32,636 nt of DNA, taken from NCBI RefSeq assembly GCF_003244875.1, contig NZ_LXXZ01000036.1:1-32636 (forward strand), given 5' to 3'. Made by a program: the position numbers and the translations under genes. The notes under the pieces were generated by a model, which was not told the DNA's origin, did no database searches, and was given only the letters and a program-made list of their open reading frames with translations. Numbering within the stretch: the first letter of the stretch is position 1; each line of letters opens with the position of its first letter. This DNA comes from Stenotrophomonas sepilia. GTDB taxonomy: Bacteria > Pseudomonadota > Gammaproteobacteria > Xanthomonadales > Xanthomonadaceae. Below, piece by piece: positions 16,611 to 25,982 of the stretch.

Positions 16611-18959
16611 TCAGAACCCCAGCGGGGTGTCGCCCAGCACTGGTTGCAGCTGGCTGCGGAACAGGGCCTGGATGCGTTCCAGTGCGGCCTCGTCGTTGCC
16701 TTCGAACCGCAGCACCAGCACCGGCGTGGTATTGGAGGCACGCACCAGGCCCCAGCCATCGGCGAAGTCCACGCGCAGCCCATCGATGGTCGACAGGCGG
16801 CCACCCACATACGGGTTGTCCGGCGACTGCGCCGCCGCCACCAGCATCGCCACCAGGGCATGCGGCGTCCCGTCGGCCACCGGTACCTTCAGCTCCGGCG
16901 TGGCGACCATTTCCGGCAGTTCGCCCAGCACCTCGTCCGGGGTTTCCTCGCGCTGGGCCAGGATCTCCAGCAATCGCGCAGCGGCGTACAGACCGTCGTC
17001 GAAACCGAACCAGCGTTCCTTGAAGAAGAAGTGGCCGCTCATCTCGCCGGCCAGCTCGGCATCGGTCTCGCGCATCTTCGCCTTCATCAGCGAATGCCCG
17101 GTCTTCCACATCAGCGGGCTGCCACCGTTGCGCAGCACATGGTCGGACAGCTTGCCGGTGCACTTCACGTCGTAGATCACCATCGCGCCCGGATTGCGCA
17201 TCAACACATCGGCAGCGAACAGCATCAGCAGGCGATCGGCGTAGATGATCCGGCCTTCGCCGGTCACCACGCCCAGCCGGTCGCCGTCGCCATCGAAGGC
17301 CACGCCGAGATCGGCGCCAAAGCGCTTGACCGTCTGCACCAGGTCTTCCAGGTTGGCCGGTTCGCTCGGGTCGGGATGATGGTTGGGGAAGGTGCCGTCG
17401 ACATCGCAGTACAGCGGAATGACGTCGGCGCCGATCGCTTCCAGCAGCTGCGGCGCCAGCGCGCCGGCCACGCCATTGCCGGCATCGGCCACGACCTTCA
17501 GCGGGCGGTCCAGCTGCACGTCATCGGCGATGCGCTGGATGTAGTCGGCACTGACATCGCGCTGCTGGTAGTCACCGGGCTCGGCGGCCTGCGCCAGGCG
17601 GCCCTCGACGATGCGCTGGTAGAGATCGGTGATGGCATCGCCGGACAGCGTCTCGCCGCCAATGACCACCTTGAAGCCGTTGTACTCGGGCGGATTGTGG
17701 CTGCCTGTGACTGCCACGCAGGTGCCGGTACGCAGATGGAAGGCGGCGTAGTACACCAGCGGGGTCGGCGCCAGGCCGATGTCGATCACCGCGCAGCCGG
17801 CACGGCGCAGGCCCTCGGCCAGCCCGGCCGTCAGCTCGGGACCGGACAGGCGGCCATCGCGACCGATCACCACCTCGCGCAGGCCCTGCTCCAGTGCCAC
17901 GGTGCCGATGGCCTGGCCGATCTGCGCCGCTGTCTTCGGTGTCAGTTCACTGCCCACCACGCCGCGGATGTCATAAGCGCGGAAGATGCCGGCGGCCAGC
18001 TCCTCGGCCGGCACCGGCGGTGGCGGCGGTGGCGCGGCATCGCCACTGCCGGTCACAGCGGCCACGGGTGGCGGCGCCTGCTGCAGGCTCTCGCTCAGGG
18101 TCGGGCCATGGTCGGCCTCGGACGCTGCGGCGCGGCGTGGCAAGGGCAGCGACTTCGGCAGTCGGTCACGTCCCACCACCAGCAACACGGCAATGAACGC
18201 CAGCAGCAACGCCACAATGGCGCTGGCCAGCGCGCCCAGGCCCAGCGGACCGGCGTCGACATTCGGTACCGACGCGACCAGTCGCAGCGGCGTGCCTGCA
18301 ACCGGGCGCGCCAGCGCTTCGGCGCTTTCGGACAGGCCCGCGTCGCCCTGGGTGACCAGATCGAAGCCACCCTGGCGCAGGCCAAGGAAGCCTGCGGACG
18401 GCGCACGCACCTGGTCCAGCGGCGAGGTCAGCCGCAGCAGCGGTTGGCGGACATAGATCACGGCCGGCCCCAGGCTGCCCAGCTGCACTGGCGCAGCCAG
18501 GCCCAGGCGATTGCTGCCACCATCGCGGACGACGCGCAGGCTGGGTTTGCCCTCAGCCACCGCCGCTTCCAGCAGGGCCAGGCGTGCATACCCGAAGGTG
18601 GCCGGATCGGCATAGGCGTTGGCCAGATCGGCCGTCAGCACCTCGACCTGCTCAACCCCGGTCCAGCTCTCGCGCACGGCCAGCGCCGCTGCAGCGGCAT
18701 CGCCGGCCTGCAGCGCCTGCTGCACGCGATCGTTCTTCAACTGCTGCTGCAGCTGCTGCAACTGGCCAGCAGCGGCCTGCTGCAGGCCCTGCACGGCCTG
18801 GTCGCGCGCTTCTTCCAGCGCCTGGCCGTTGGCCTCCTGCCGCCATTGCTGCACCGCGCTCCATCCGAACCAGCCGGCCAGCAGGATCAGCAGCACCCCC
18901 AGTAGTGGTGCACTGCGACCCAACGACCGTCCCCGCTGTCCTTCCCCGATGCCGCTCAT
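16611..18959 (-). CDS. Phosphomannomutase/phosphoglucomutase with membrane-anchored N-terminal extension
   Basis: The C-terminal 450 residues are an AlgC/XanA-type mutase interconverting hexose 1- and 6-phosphates for LPS and exopolysaccharide precursors. Signatures are FRAYDIRGVVG, the phosphoserine loop TGSHNPPEYNGFK (S420), metal loop DGDGDR (D556, D558, D560), GEMSGHFFF, and the phosphate-binding RASNTTPVLVLRFEG. The first 330 residues hold two membrane helices (about 20-38 and 246-266) flanking a Gln-rich coiled-coil and sensor-like periplasmic region, then a Pro/Ala linker. The total is 782 residues; long AlgC forms of pseudomonads have a similar extension. AGGGGA precedes the ATG. It is third in coaBC-dut-mutase, 12 nt after dut. 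It resembles XanA/AlgC (often called spgM or xanA), but I leave the symbol open. Confidence 0.93.
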   Translation of the reverse strand: MSGIGEGQRGRSLGRSAPLLGVLLILLAGWFGWSAVQQWRQEANGQALEEARDQAVQGLQQAAAGQLQQLQQQLKNDRVQQALQAGDAAAAALAVRESWTGVEQVEVLTADLANAYADPATFGYARLALLEAAVAEGKPSLRVVRDGGSNRLGLAAPVQLGSLGPAVIYVRQPLLRLTSPLDQVRAPSAGFLGLRQGGFDLVTQGDAGLSESAEALARPVAGTPLRLVASVPNVDAGPLGLGALASAIVALLLAFIAVLLVVGRDRLPKSLPLPRRAAASEADHGPTLSESLQQAPPPVAAVTGSGDAAPPPPPPVPAEELAAGIFRAYDIRGVVGSELTPKTAAQIGQAIGTVALEQGLREVVIGRDGRLSGPELTAGLAEGLRRAGCAVIDIGLAPTPLVYYAAFHLRTGTCVAVTGSHNPPEYNGFKVVIGGETLSGDAITDLYQRIVEGRLAQAAEPGDYQQRDVSADYIQRIADDVQLDRPLKVVADAGNGVAGALAPQLLEAIGADVIPLYCDVDGTFPNHHPDPSEPANLEDLVQTVKRFGADLGVAFDGDGDRLGVVTGEGRIIYADRLLMLFAADVLMRNPGAMVIYDVKCTGKLSDHVLRNGGSPLMWKTGHSLMKAKMRETDAELAGEMSGHFFFKERWFGFDDGLYAAARLLEILAQREETPDEVLGELPEMVATPELKVPVADGTPHALVAMLVAAAQSPDNPYVGGRLSTIDGLRVDFADGWGLVRASNTTPVLVLRFEGNDEAALERIQALFRSQLQPVLGDTPLGF

Positions 18960-18971
18960 CGATGTCCCCTG

Positions 18972-19445
18972 TCAACGCACCCCGGTATGGCCGAATCCAC
19001 CCGTGCCCCGCACGCTGTCGGTGAAAGTATCCACCACCTGCAGGCTGACGCGGGCAATCGGAACCACCACCAGCTGCGCGATGCGATCGCCGGGCTCGAT
19101 GGTGAAGGCCTCGCGGCCACGGTTCCAGACGCTGATCAGCAGCGGCCCCTGGTAGTCGGCATCGATCAGGCCGGTGCCATTGCCCAGCACGATGCCGTGC
19201 CGATGGCCCAGCCCCGAACGCGGCAGGATCACCGCGCACAGGTTCGGGTCGGCAATGTGGATGGCCAGGCCGCTGGGCACCAGCGCGGTGTCGCCCGGCT
19301 GCAGGGTCAGTGCGGTATCCAGCGCCGCGCGCAGGTCCATGCCGGCGCTGGCTTCGGTGGCGTAGGCCGGCAGCGGCCAGCTGTCGCCAAAGCGCGGATC
19401 GAGCAGCTTGACCTGCAGCGGCCGGGAAAGGGATGCCTGGGTCAT
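18972..19445 (-). CDS. dut: Deoxyuridine 5'-triphosphate nucleotidohydrolase
   Basis: Dut hydrolyses dUTP to dUMP, keeping uracil out of DNA and supplying dTMP synthesis. It is a trimeric enzyme, 157 residues here (151 in E. coli). The five family motifs are visible: ASAGMDLRA (1), [18 protein letters not shown] (2), GLIDADYQG (3, with the catalytic Asp), [19 protein letters not shown] (4) and [10 protein letters not shown] (5, the P-loop-like C-terminal arm). Its ATG overlaps the coaBC stop by 4 nt (ATGA), indicating coupling within the coaBC-dut-mutase operon. Confidence 0.97.
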   Translation of the reverse strand: MTQASLSRPLQVKLLDPRFGDSWPLPAYATEASAGMDLRAALDTALTLQPGDTALVPSGLAIHIADPNLCAVILPRSGLGHRHGIVLGNGTGLIDADYQGPLLISVWNRGREAFTIEPGDRIAQLVVVPIARVSLQVVDTFTDSVRGTGGFGHTGVR

Positions 19446-20704
19446 GCCTGGAGTCTCCGCGCGATCAGCGCCAGCAGTTGTTCGGCCAGTTCGCGCTTGG
19501 ACGTGGCCGGGAATACCTGTTCACCGTCCTGCCAGAAGGCCGTGGCGGCATTGTTGTCGCTCTCGAAACCACCGCCACTGATGCCGACCTGGTTGGCGAT
19601 CACCAGGTCCAGGCGCTTGTCGATCAGCTTGCCGCGTGCATATTTCTCCACGTCGTGGGTCTCGGCGGCAAAGCCGACCACCAGCTTCAGCGACTGCGTC
19701 TGCGCGGCGACTTCGGCCAGGATGTCCGGCGTGCGCACCAGCTCGATCACCAGCGACTGGCTGTCGGCGGTCTTCTTCAGCTTCTGCGCGGCGACCTGGC
19801 GCGGGGTGTAGTCGGACACTGCGGCGGCACCGATATAGATGTCGGCGGGCAGCGACTTCAGTACGGCATCGCGCATCTGCGCGGCCGAGCGCACGTCGAT
19901 GCGCTGCACGCCCGGTGGCGTCGGCAGCTGGACCGGGCCGCTGACCAGCACCACGTGCGCACCCAGCGCGGCGGCGGCAGCGGCCAGGGCAAAGCCCATC
20001 TTGCCGCTGCTGCGGTTGCCGACGTAGCGCACCGGATCGATGTCTTCGTAGGTCGGGCCGGCACTGATCAGCAGGCGCAAGCCCTGCAGGGCACGGGTTT
20101 CCGGCGCGGCAACCGTCGCAGCGGTACCGCCATTGGCCACCAGCGCGGCCACGATGTCGCCCGGTTCAGCCAGCCGGCCGGGACCGGATTCACCTTCGGC
20201 CAGCGGGCCATCGACCGGGCCGATCACCTGCGCACCGCGCTGGCGCAGCAGGGCGATGTTGGCCTGGGTAGCCGGATGCAGCCACATCCGGTGGTTCATT
20301 GCCGGGCAGATCGTCAGCGGTGCGGTGCTGGCCAGGCACAGGGTGCTGACCAGGTCATCGGCATGGCCCTGGGCCAGCCGCGCCAGCAGATCGGCGGTAC
20401 CCGGCGCGACCACGATGCGGTCGGCCCAGCGGGCCAGCTCGATGTGGCCCATGGCCTGCTCGGCGGCGCTGTCCCACAGCGTGGTGCGGGTCGGCTGCCC
20501 GGACAGGGCCTGGAAGCTGAGCGGAGTGACGAACTGCTGGGCACCGGCGGTCATCGCCACCTGCACCTGGGCACCGGCATCGCGCAGGCGCCGCACCAGC
20601 TCCAGGGCCTTGTAGGCCGCGATCCCGCCTCCGACGCACAACAGCAGTTTCTGGCCTTCCAGCGCGCGGGCCGGCGCGGGGGAAGCGTTGGGGGAGTCAG
20701 CCAC
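19442..20704 (-). CDS. coaBC: Bifunctional phosphopantothenoylcysteine decarboxylase / phosphopantothenate-cysteine ligase
   Basis: CoaBC makes phosphopantetheine for coenzyme A: CoaB ligates cysteine to phosphopantothenate and CoaC decarboxylates the product using FMN. The CoaC half (about residues 20-185) shows [14 protein letters not shown], the active-site HIELARWAD and the PAMNHRMW motif. The CoaB half shows [30 protein letters not shown] and the [10 protein letters not shown] tail motif. I chose GTG 20704 because AGGA lies 7 nt upstream; this gives 420 residues (406 in E. coli). ATG 20731 (429 residues) is an alternative, and the frame is open to 20812. It is the first gene of the operon with dut and the mutase. 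Confidence 0.95.
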   Translation of the reverse strand: MADSPNASPAPARALEGQKLLLCVGGGIAAYKALELVRRLRDAGAQVQVAMTAGAQQFVTPLSFQALSGQPTRTTLWDSAAEQAMGHIELARWADRIVVAPGTADLLARLAQGHADDLVSTLCLASTAPLTICPAMNHRMWLHPATQANIALLRQRGAQVIGPVDGPLAEGESGPGRLAEPGDIVAALVANGGTAATVAAPETRALQGLRLLISAGPTYEDIDPVRYVGNRSSGKMGFALAAAAAALGAHVVLVSGPVQLPTPPGVQRIDVRSAAQMRDAVLKSLPADIYIGAAAVSDYTPRQVAAQKLKKTADSQSLVIELVRTPDILAEVAAQTQSLKLVVGFAAETHDVEKYARGKLIDKRLDLVIANQVGISGGGFESDNNAATAFWQDGEQVFPATSKRELAEQLLALIARRLQA

Positions 20705-20930
20705 CTGGAATTCCTGTGCAAACGAGGGCATTAGCTTACCCGATGGTCGGCAATGTCCCGGTACACGGCACACATAGCGGGCGGCTATCAGCAGATGGGA
20801 CTTGCGCCACAACGCTTCCGGGGTTCAAGACACTGCGATTCGGAACTTTCCTATACCTGTTGGCCGGCCACGTTTGCAGAATCGTCAGTGGCCACCGCAG
20901 GTGTGCCGCTTCGCTTTTCGAGGATTCCGC

Positions 20931-21557
20931 GTGCACCCGCGCATCATCATCGCCGACGACCATCCCGTCGTCCTGCACGGCATCCGCATCGTGCTGCAGA
21001 CCCATCTGATGGAGGTCGTCGGCAGCGCGCGTGACGGCGCCCAGCTGCTGCAGCTGGTCGAGCACCACGGCTGCGACGCGGTGCTGACCGACCTCTCCAT
21101 GCCGGGCACCGGCCCGGATGGCCCGGAACTGATCGCTGAGCTGCGCGAACGCCACCCGGGCATGCCCGTGGTGGTGCTTACCGGCGCCCGTCACCCCGGC
21201 CTGCTCGATGGCCTGCTGCGTGAAGGTGTCAGTGGCCTGGTCGACAAGTGCGCCGATTTCGGCGAGTTGCCGCAGGCCCTGAACGCGGCCATGGCCGGGC
21301 AGGTGTTCGTCTCGCAGCAGCTGCGCGACCACCTGCAGGCGCGCGACCTGATGTTCGCGCGTGAGCCGGCGGCGCTGTCGGCCCGCGAACAGGAAGTGCT
21401 GGACCTGTTGGCCGCCGGGCTGAAAGTGAACGCCATCGCCGTCCACTGCGGCCGCAGCCCGAAAACGATCAGCCGGCAGAAGGCCGAAGCCAAGCGCAAG
21501 CTGGGGCTGCAGAACAACCAGGAGCTGTTCGCCTATCTGCAGTCGCGACGCGACTGA
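20931..21557 (+). CDS. RcsB-like response regulator (NarL/LuxR type), orphan
   Basis: The protein has 208 residues with an N-terminal receiver and a C-terminal LuxR-type helix-turn-helix. The receiver is complete: acidic pair [10 protein letters not shown], phospho-acceptor in VLTDLSMPG, switch VLTGA and Lys in LVDKCA. The DNA-binding end ([22 protein letters not shown], then [10 protein letters not shown] and AEAKRKLGL) is closest in pattern to RcsB. The frame opens at 20802, but AGGA 6 nt before GTG 20931 and the [11 protein letters not shown] start decide for 20931. No histidine kinase is adjacent, so its partner is elsewhere. It is divergent from coaBC and followed by radC on the same strand. 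I would not give it a symbol. Confidence 0.9.
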   Translation: MHPRIIIADDHPVVLHGIRIVLQTHLMEVVGSARDGAQLLQLVEHHGCDAVLTDLSMPGTGPDGPELIAELRERHPGMPVVVLTGARHPGLLDGLLREGVSGLVDKCADFGELPQALNAAMAGQVFVSQQLRDHLQARDLMFAREPAALSAREQEVLDLLAAGLKVNAIAVHCGRSPKTISRQKAEAKRKLGLQNNQELFAYLQSRRD

Positions 21558-21627
21558 GGCAACAGCCTACCCGGGCGTGCGTCCTGCCCTGATGGGACGC
21601 ATCACCCGCGCTGGCGATGATGCAGGC

Positions 21628-22332
21628 ATGCCCATCCATGACTGGCCCGAGCAGGAACGTCCCCGCGAGAAGCTGATCGCCCGCGGCCCCGCCACGTTGT
21701 CCGACGCAGAGCTGCTGGCGCTGTTTCTCGGCTCCGGCTTCGGTGGACGCGACGCGGTGCAGACCGCCCGCGACCTGCTGCAGGCGCATGGCCCGCTGCG
21801 CGTGCTGCTGGACCGCCCGGCCCGCGAGCTGGCCCGGTTGCCGGGGCTGGGGCCGGCACGAAGCTGTGCACTGGCCGCCGGCCTGGAACTGGCCCATCGC
21901 TACCTGGCCGCCGAGCTTCAGCAGGGCGAGGCGGTCGGCAACAACCCGGCCGCGGTCGGCCGCTACCTGCAGCACCGCCTGCGCGGCCAGGCCCGCGAGA
22001 TCTTCATGGCGCTGTTCCTGGACAACCGCCACCGGCTGATCGCCTGCGAGGAACTGTTCCAGGGCACCATCAATGCCGCCCCGGTCTACCCCCGCGAGGT
22101 GGTGCGGCGAGCCCTGCTGCACAATGCGGCAGCGGTGATCCTCAGCCACAACCACCCCTCCGGCGACCCGGAACCCTCCGGCGCCGATACCCGGATCACC
22201 GATGAACTGCAGCAGGCGCTGGCACTGGTGGACGTACGCCTGCTGGACCACTTCGTGGTCGGCGAAGGCCGCCCCGTTTCGTTTGCTGAACGGGGCCTGC
22301 TGTCCCCGCCCCAGCCACGCCTGTTCGGCTGA
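21628..22332 (+). CDS. radC: RadC family protein (JAB/MPN domain)
   Basis: This is a RadC/YicR-type protein of 234 residues (family about 220-230). An N-terminal UPF0758 helix-hairpin-helix region is seen in [25 protein letters not shown] and [10 protein letters not shown]. The C-terminal JAB1/MPN-like domain carries the metal motif in [17 protein letters not shown] (H-x-H-P...S-x-x-D). The old link to recombination repair is not well supported; a metallopeptidase or DNA-processing role is uncertain. The ATG at 21628 is preceded by GCAGG. An open frame reaches back to 21577 without similarity. It lies 70 nt after the response regulator. Confidence 0.93.
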   Translation: MPIHDWPEQERPREKLIARGPATLSDAELLALFLGSGFGGRDAVQTARDLLQAHGPLRVLLDRPARELARLPGLGPARSCALAAGLELAHRYLAAELQQGEAVGNNPAAVGRYLQHRLRGQAREIFMALFLDNRHRLIACEELFQGTINAAPVYPREVVRRALLHNAAAVILSHNHPSGDPEPSGADTRITDELQQALALVDVRLLDHFVVGEGRPVSFAERGLLSPPQPRLFG

Positions 22333-22445
22333 GCGGGCCTGACCAGGGCCGGGCAGGTACCCCCGCAGGCATGTTCTGGTCAGCGTGGGCGCGGGTATCT
22401 GCGCTAAAATGGGCGATTCCGCCGCTCATTCTCACAGCAGGCCTC

Positions 22446-24134
22446 GTGAAAAATCTCCTCCGCGCCCTGATCAGCCAAGGCATCGAAGCCTTGCGCGCCA
22501 ATGGCACCCTGCCCGCCGACTCCCTGCCGCCGGACTTCGTGGTCGAGCGCCCGAAGACCCGTGACCATGGCGACTTCGCCACCAACGCCGCGATGCTGCT
22601 GGCCAAGGCCGCGCGCAGCAATCCGCGCGCACTGGCTCAGGCGCTGGTCGAGGCGCTGCCGCGCAGCGAGGACGTCAGCAAGGTCGAGATCGCCGGCCCC
22701 GGCTTCATCAACTTCCACCTGGCTCCGGCTGCGTACCAGCGCGAAGCCGCGTCGGTCATCAAGGAAGCCCACGACTACGGCCGCAACCTGTCCGGCAACG
22801 GCCGCACGGTGGGCGTGGAGTACGTGTCGGCCAACCCGACCGGCCCGCTGCATGTCGGCCATGGCCGCGCGGCGGCGATCGGCGACTGCGTGGCCCGCGT
22901 GCTCGATGCCAACGGCTGGAACGCCAAGCGCGAGTTCTACTACAACGACGCCGGCGTGCAGATCGAGAACCTGGCGCTGTCGGTGCAGGCCCGCGTGAAG
23001 GGCATTGCGCCGGACCAGGAAGGCTGGCCGGAAGGCGGCTACCGCGGCGAATACATCGCCGATGTTGCCCGCGCCTACATGGCCGGCGCCAGCGTTGACC
23101 TGGAAGGCACGCTGGTGGTCGGCGCCAAGGACCCGGACGACATGCAGTCGATCCGTCGCTTCGCCGTGGCCTACCTGCGCAACGAGCAGAACCTGGACCT
23201 GGCCGCCTTCGGCGTCGACTTCGACATCTACTTCCTGGAAAGCTCGCTGTACACCGATGGCAAGGTCGCCGAGGCCGTGGCCAAGCTGCAGGCCTCCGGG
23301 CACACCTACGAGGAAGGCGGCGCGCTGTGGCTGCGCAGCACCGATTTCGGTGACGACAAGGACCGCGTGATGCGCAAGTCCGACGGCACCTTCACCTACT
23401 TCGTACCGGACGTGGCCTACCACCTGTCCAAGTGGCAGCGCGGCTACGAGCGCGCGATCACCGAACTGGGTGCCGATCACCACGGCTCGCTGGCGCGCGT
23501 ACGCGCCGGCCTGCAGGCGCTGGAAGTGGGCATCCCGCAGGGCTGGCCGGAATACGTGCTGCACCAGATGGTCACCGTCATGCGCGGCGGCGAGGAAGTG
23601 AAGCTGTCCAAGCGTGCCGGCAGTTATTTCACCCTGCGCGACCTGATCGAGGAGGCCGGCCGCGATGCGACCCGCTGGTTCCTGATCGCGCGCAAGCCCG
23701 ATTCGCAGCTGACCTTCGACATCGACCTGGCCCGCCAGCAGAGCAACGACAATCCGGTGTTCTACGTGCAGTACGCGCACGCCCGCGTCTGCAGCCTGCT
23801 GCGCCAGGCCCAGGAAAAGGGTCTTGTGTACGAGCAGGGCAATGGCCTGGCCAATCTGGGCCGCCTGGCCGACGATGCCTCGCTGGGGCTGATGAACGAG
23901 ATCTCGCGGTATCCGGAAGTGGTGGAAGCGGCCGGCGTGGCGCTGGAGCCGCACCTGGTGGCGCAGTACCTGCGTGAATTGGCGCATGCCTTCCACACGT
24001 GGTATCACGGGACGCCGGTGCTGGTGGACGACGCCACCGATCGCAACGCCAAGCTGACCCTGGCCTGCGCGGCGCGCCAGGTGCTGGCCAACGGCCTCGA
24101 ACTCCTGGGCGTGAGTGCCCCGGAAAAAATGTAA
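22446..24134 (+). CDS. argS: Arginyl-tRNA synthetase
   Basis: ArgS charges tRNA-Arg (class I synthetase, tRNA needed for activation). The N-terminal Add-1 domain (about residues 1-90) precedes the HIGH motif as HVGH ([15 protein letters not shown]). The KMSKS region is the relaxed form usual in ArgS ([13 protein letters not shown]). The DALR anticodon domain is C-terminal ([15 protein letters not shown] to [10 protein letters not shown]). It has 562 residues (577 in E. coli). I chose GTG 22446 with GCAGG 5 nt upstream; the longer frame from ATG 22371 has no family similarity. A possible -10 TAAAAT lies at 22405-22410. It is followed 21 nt later by a SPOR-domain gene, a common gammaproteobacterial pairing. 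Confidence 0.97.
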   Translation: MKNLLRALISQGIEALRANGTLPADSLPPDFVVERPKTRDHGDFATNAAMLLAKAARSNPRALAQALVEALPRSEDVSKVEIAGPGFINFHLAPAAYQREAASVIKEAHDYGRNLSGNGRTVGVEYVSANPTGPLHVGHGRAAAIGDCVARVLDANGWNAKREFYYNDAGVQIENLALSVQARVKGIAPDQEGWPEGGYRGEYIADVARAYMAGASVDLEGTLVVGAKDPDDMQSIRRFAVAYLRNEQNLDLAAFGVDFDIYFLESSLYTDGKVAEAVAKLQASGHTYEEGGALWLRSTDFGDDKDRVMRKSDGTFTYFVPDVAYHLSKWQRGYERAITELGADHHGSLARVRAGLQALEVGIPQGWPEYVLHQMVTVMRGGEEVKLSKRAGSYFTLRDLIEEAGRDATRWFLIARKPDSQLTFDIDLARQQSNDNPVFYVQYAHARVCSLLRQAQEKGLVYEQGNGLANLGRLADDASLGLMNEISRYPEVVEAAGVALEPHLVAQYLRELAHAFHTWYHGTPVLVDDATDRNAKLTLACAARQVLANGLELLGVSAPEKM

Positions 24135-24155
24135 GCATCAGGAGACGCAGTACAC

Positions 24156-25043
24156 ATGGCAGCACGACGCGGCAAAACCCAGGCACGACGCAACAGCAGC
24201 AGCCAGGGCACCCCCGGATGGGTGTGGCTGGTGGCCGGTGTGGCGATCGCCGCCGTGGTGTTCCTGGCGGCGCCGAACCTGTTCAAGGGCGAAGGCGATG
24301 GCTTCCTGCGTGCCGGTCCGCAGCCGAACCCGAACGCGCAGCCGGCCCCGGTCGCTGATGCCGACAGCGATGTCGGCAGCCAGCCGGCCGCGCAGCCGGC
24401 CACGCCGAAGCCGGCCGAACCGGAGAAGCCCGCCGCGACGCAGTACGACTTCTACACCCTGCTGCCGGGCAAGGAAGTGGAAATGTCCGACGCCGAACTG
24501 GCCGCCAGCGCGCGCGCCGAGGATCAGCGCCGGGCCAAGGCCGAAGCGTCGCGCGCGCAGGCCGCGCTGGAGGGCAAGCCGGTACCGCCGGCCAGTACGG
24601 CCACGCCGGCACCGCCCGCAACGGCCAGCGTCGCAAGCACTGCGCCGGTAACCGCGACCAACCGTCCGCTGCCGGCACCGCTGAACGAGCGCCCGACCGC
24701 GGCAACCCCGTCGGCCAGCACGGCGGCCGCCACTCCAGCGCCGCGCGCGGAAAGCGCGCCCGCCGCGTCGGCACCGCCGGCATCCGCTGCTGCACCGGCG
24801 GCCGCCGACAACGCCCGCTACATCCTGCAGGCAGGAGCCTTCGGTGCTTCCGGTGACGCCGAAGCCACCAAGGCCAAGCTCGCCATGATGGGCCTGGCGG
24901 CACGCGTGGAGTCGGCGCAGATCAACGGCAAGACCGTGTACCGCGTGCGCATGGGCCCGTACGGCAGTGCCGGCGAGTTGTCCGAAGCCAAGCAGAAGCT
25001 GGATGGCACCGGCCTGCAGGCGATGGCGATCAAGGCGCAGTAA
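24156..25043 (+). CDS. SPOR-domain cell-division protein (FtsN-like)
   Basis: The protein has 295 residues: a short basic N terminus (AARRGKTQARRNSSSQG), one membrane helix (about residues 21-39, WVWLVAGVAIAAVVFLAAP), a long Pro/Ala-rich periplasmic linker, and a C-terminal SPOR domain (about 222-295, RYILQAGAFGASGDAEATKAKL ... VYRVRMGPYGS ... AMAIKA) that should bind denuded glycan at the septum. A YDFYTLLPGKEVEM segment about residues 95-108 resembles the E-domain-like stretch seen in FtsN-type proteins. CAGGAG lies 8 nt before the ATG. It follows argS, as in Pseudomonas, and ends in an intrinsic terminator. Confidence 0.9.
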   Translation: MAARRGKTQARRNSSSQGTPGWVWLVAGVAIAAVVFLAAPNLFKGEGDGFLRAGPQPNPNAQPAPVADADSDVGSQPAAQPATPKPAEPEKPAATQYDFYTLLPGKEVEMSDAELAASARAEDQRRAKAEASRAQAALEGKPVPPASTATPAPPATASVASTAPVTATNRPLPAPLNERPTAATPSASTAAATPAPRAESAPAASAPPASAAAPAAADNARYILQAGAFGASGDAEATKAKLAMMGLAARVESAQINGKTVYRVRMGPYGSAGELSEAKQKLDGTGLQAMAIKAQ

Positions 25044-25062
25044 GCCTGCCGATGTGAATGAA

Positions 25063-25092
25063 AAAGCCGGGCAGTGCCCGGCTTTCTTGTTT
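25063..25092. terminator. Intrinsic terminator between the SPOR gene and the dehydrogenase gene
   Basis: AAAGCCGGGC (25063-25072) pairs with GCCCGGCTTT (25076-25085) around AGT, followed on the plus strand by CTTGTTT and preceded by AAAAA, which becomes a T run on the minus strand. It can work in both directions for the two convergent genes. Confidence 0.85.
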
Positions 25093-25094
25093 CT

Positions 25095-25121
25095 GTAGAG
25101 TCGAGCATGGCTCGACTCTAC
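25095..25121. repeat. SMAG stem-loop, perfect palindrome
   Basis: GTAGAGTCGAG and CTCGACTCTAC are exact inverse complements around CATGG. The GTAG head is present on both strands because the stem includes it. It sits between the terminator and the dehydrogenase stop codon (25143). Confidence 0.85.
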
Positions 25122-25142
25122 AAAAAGCGATTACGACTCCGG

Positions 25143-25895
25143 TCAGCCCTCGCGGGCGACCTGGAATCCGGCGAACGACTGGCTGACCGGCATCAGCTCC
25201 AGCCGGTTGATGTTCAGGTGCGGCGGCAGGCTGGCCACCCAGAAGATCTGCTCGGCGATGTCTTCGGCGGTCATCGGGTTGGCGCCGCTGTACAGCTTGT
25301 CCGAGGCGTTCTGATCGCCATGGGTACGTACCACGGTGAATTCGGTTTCGGCCATGCCCGGCTCGATCGTGGTCACGCGCACGCCGGTGCCGTGCAGGTC
25401 CGAACGCAGGCCCAGCGAGAACTGGCTGACGAAGGCCTTGGTGCCACCGTAGGCGTTGCCCCCCGGGTACGGGTAGACGCCGGCCACCGACGAGATGTTG
25501 ATGATCGCGCCCTTGCGCTCCACCAGCTGCGGCAGCAGGCGATGGGTCAGGGTCACCAGCGCGGTGATGTTGGTGTCGATCATCGTGGTCCAGTCCGACA
25601 GCGTGGCGCTCTGTGCCGGCGCGGTGCCCTGCGCCAGGCCGGCGTTGTTGACCAGCAGGTCGATCTCGCCAAAGGCCGGCGGCAGCGCCAGCAGGGCCGC
25701 CTCCATCGCCACCGCATCGCGGATGTCGAAGGCGGCGGCGTGCACCACGTCCTTGCCGTAGCGCTCGACCAGCGGCTGCAGGCGTTCGCTGCGGCGGCCC
25801 GTGGCGATCACTTTCCAGCCGGCCTGGGCGAAGCGGTGGACGGCGGCGGCGCCGAAGCCGGACGTGGCGCCGGTAATCAGGACAGTGCGGGTCAT
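25143..25895 (-). CDS. Short-chain dehydrogenase/reductase, YdfG-like
   Basis: This is a classical SDR of 250 residues, probably an NADP-dependent 3-hydroxy acid (serine/allo-threonine) dehydrogenase by similarity to YdfG. The cofactor motif TGATSGFG (residues 8-15) is followed by NNAG, the catalytic Ser in INISSVAGVYPYPGG, and the YxxxK pair in YGGTKAF. The segment after catalysis (IEPGMAETEF, VRTHGDQNASDKLYSG) matches YdfG. GGAG lies 7 nt before ATG 25895, which decides against the longer frame to 25937. It is convergent with the SPOR gene and appears monocistronic. Confidence 0.92.
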   Translation of the reverse strand: MTRTVLITGATSGFGAAAVHRFAQAGWKVIATGRRSERLQPLVERYGKDVVHAAAFDIRDAVAMEAALLALPPAFGEIDLLVNNAGLAQGTAPAQSATLSDWTTMIDTNITALVTLTHRLLPQLVERKGAIINISSVAGVYPYPGGNAYGGTKAFVSQFSLGLRSDLHGTGVRVTTIEPGMAETEFTVVRTHGDQNASDKLYSGANPMTAEDIAEQIFWVASLPPHLNINRLELMPVSQSFAGFQVAREG

Positions 25896-25982
25896 CAGGC
25901 AACTCCAGGGGGAAAAACCGGACGCCCATTCTGGCATTCCCGGCCCGTCCTGAGGTGCCCGCCGTCCAGTCGTCCCCCCGGC

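Noticed and set aside
16542..18905. 787-codon frame antisense to the mutase gene
   Set aside because: The minus strand carries all catalytic motifs of the mutase; the plus-strand frame is a compositional artefact.
19433..20734. 433-codon frame antisense to coaBC
   Set aside because: Shadow of coaBC, whose CoaB and CoaC motifs are complete.
22404..24008. 534-codon frame antisense to argS
   Set aside because: Shadow of argS; no motifs.
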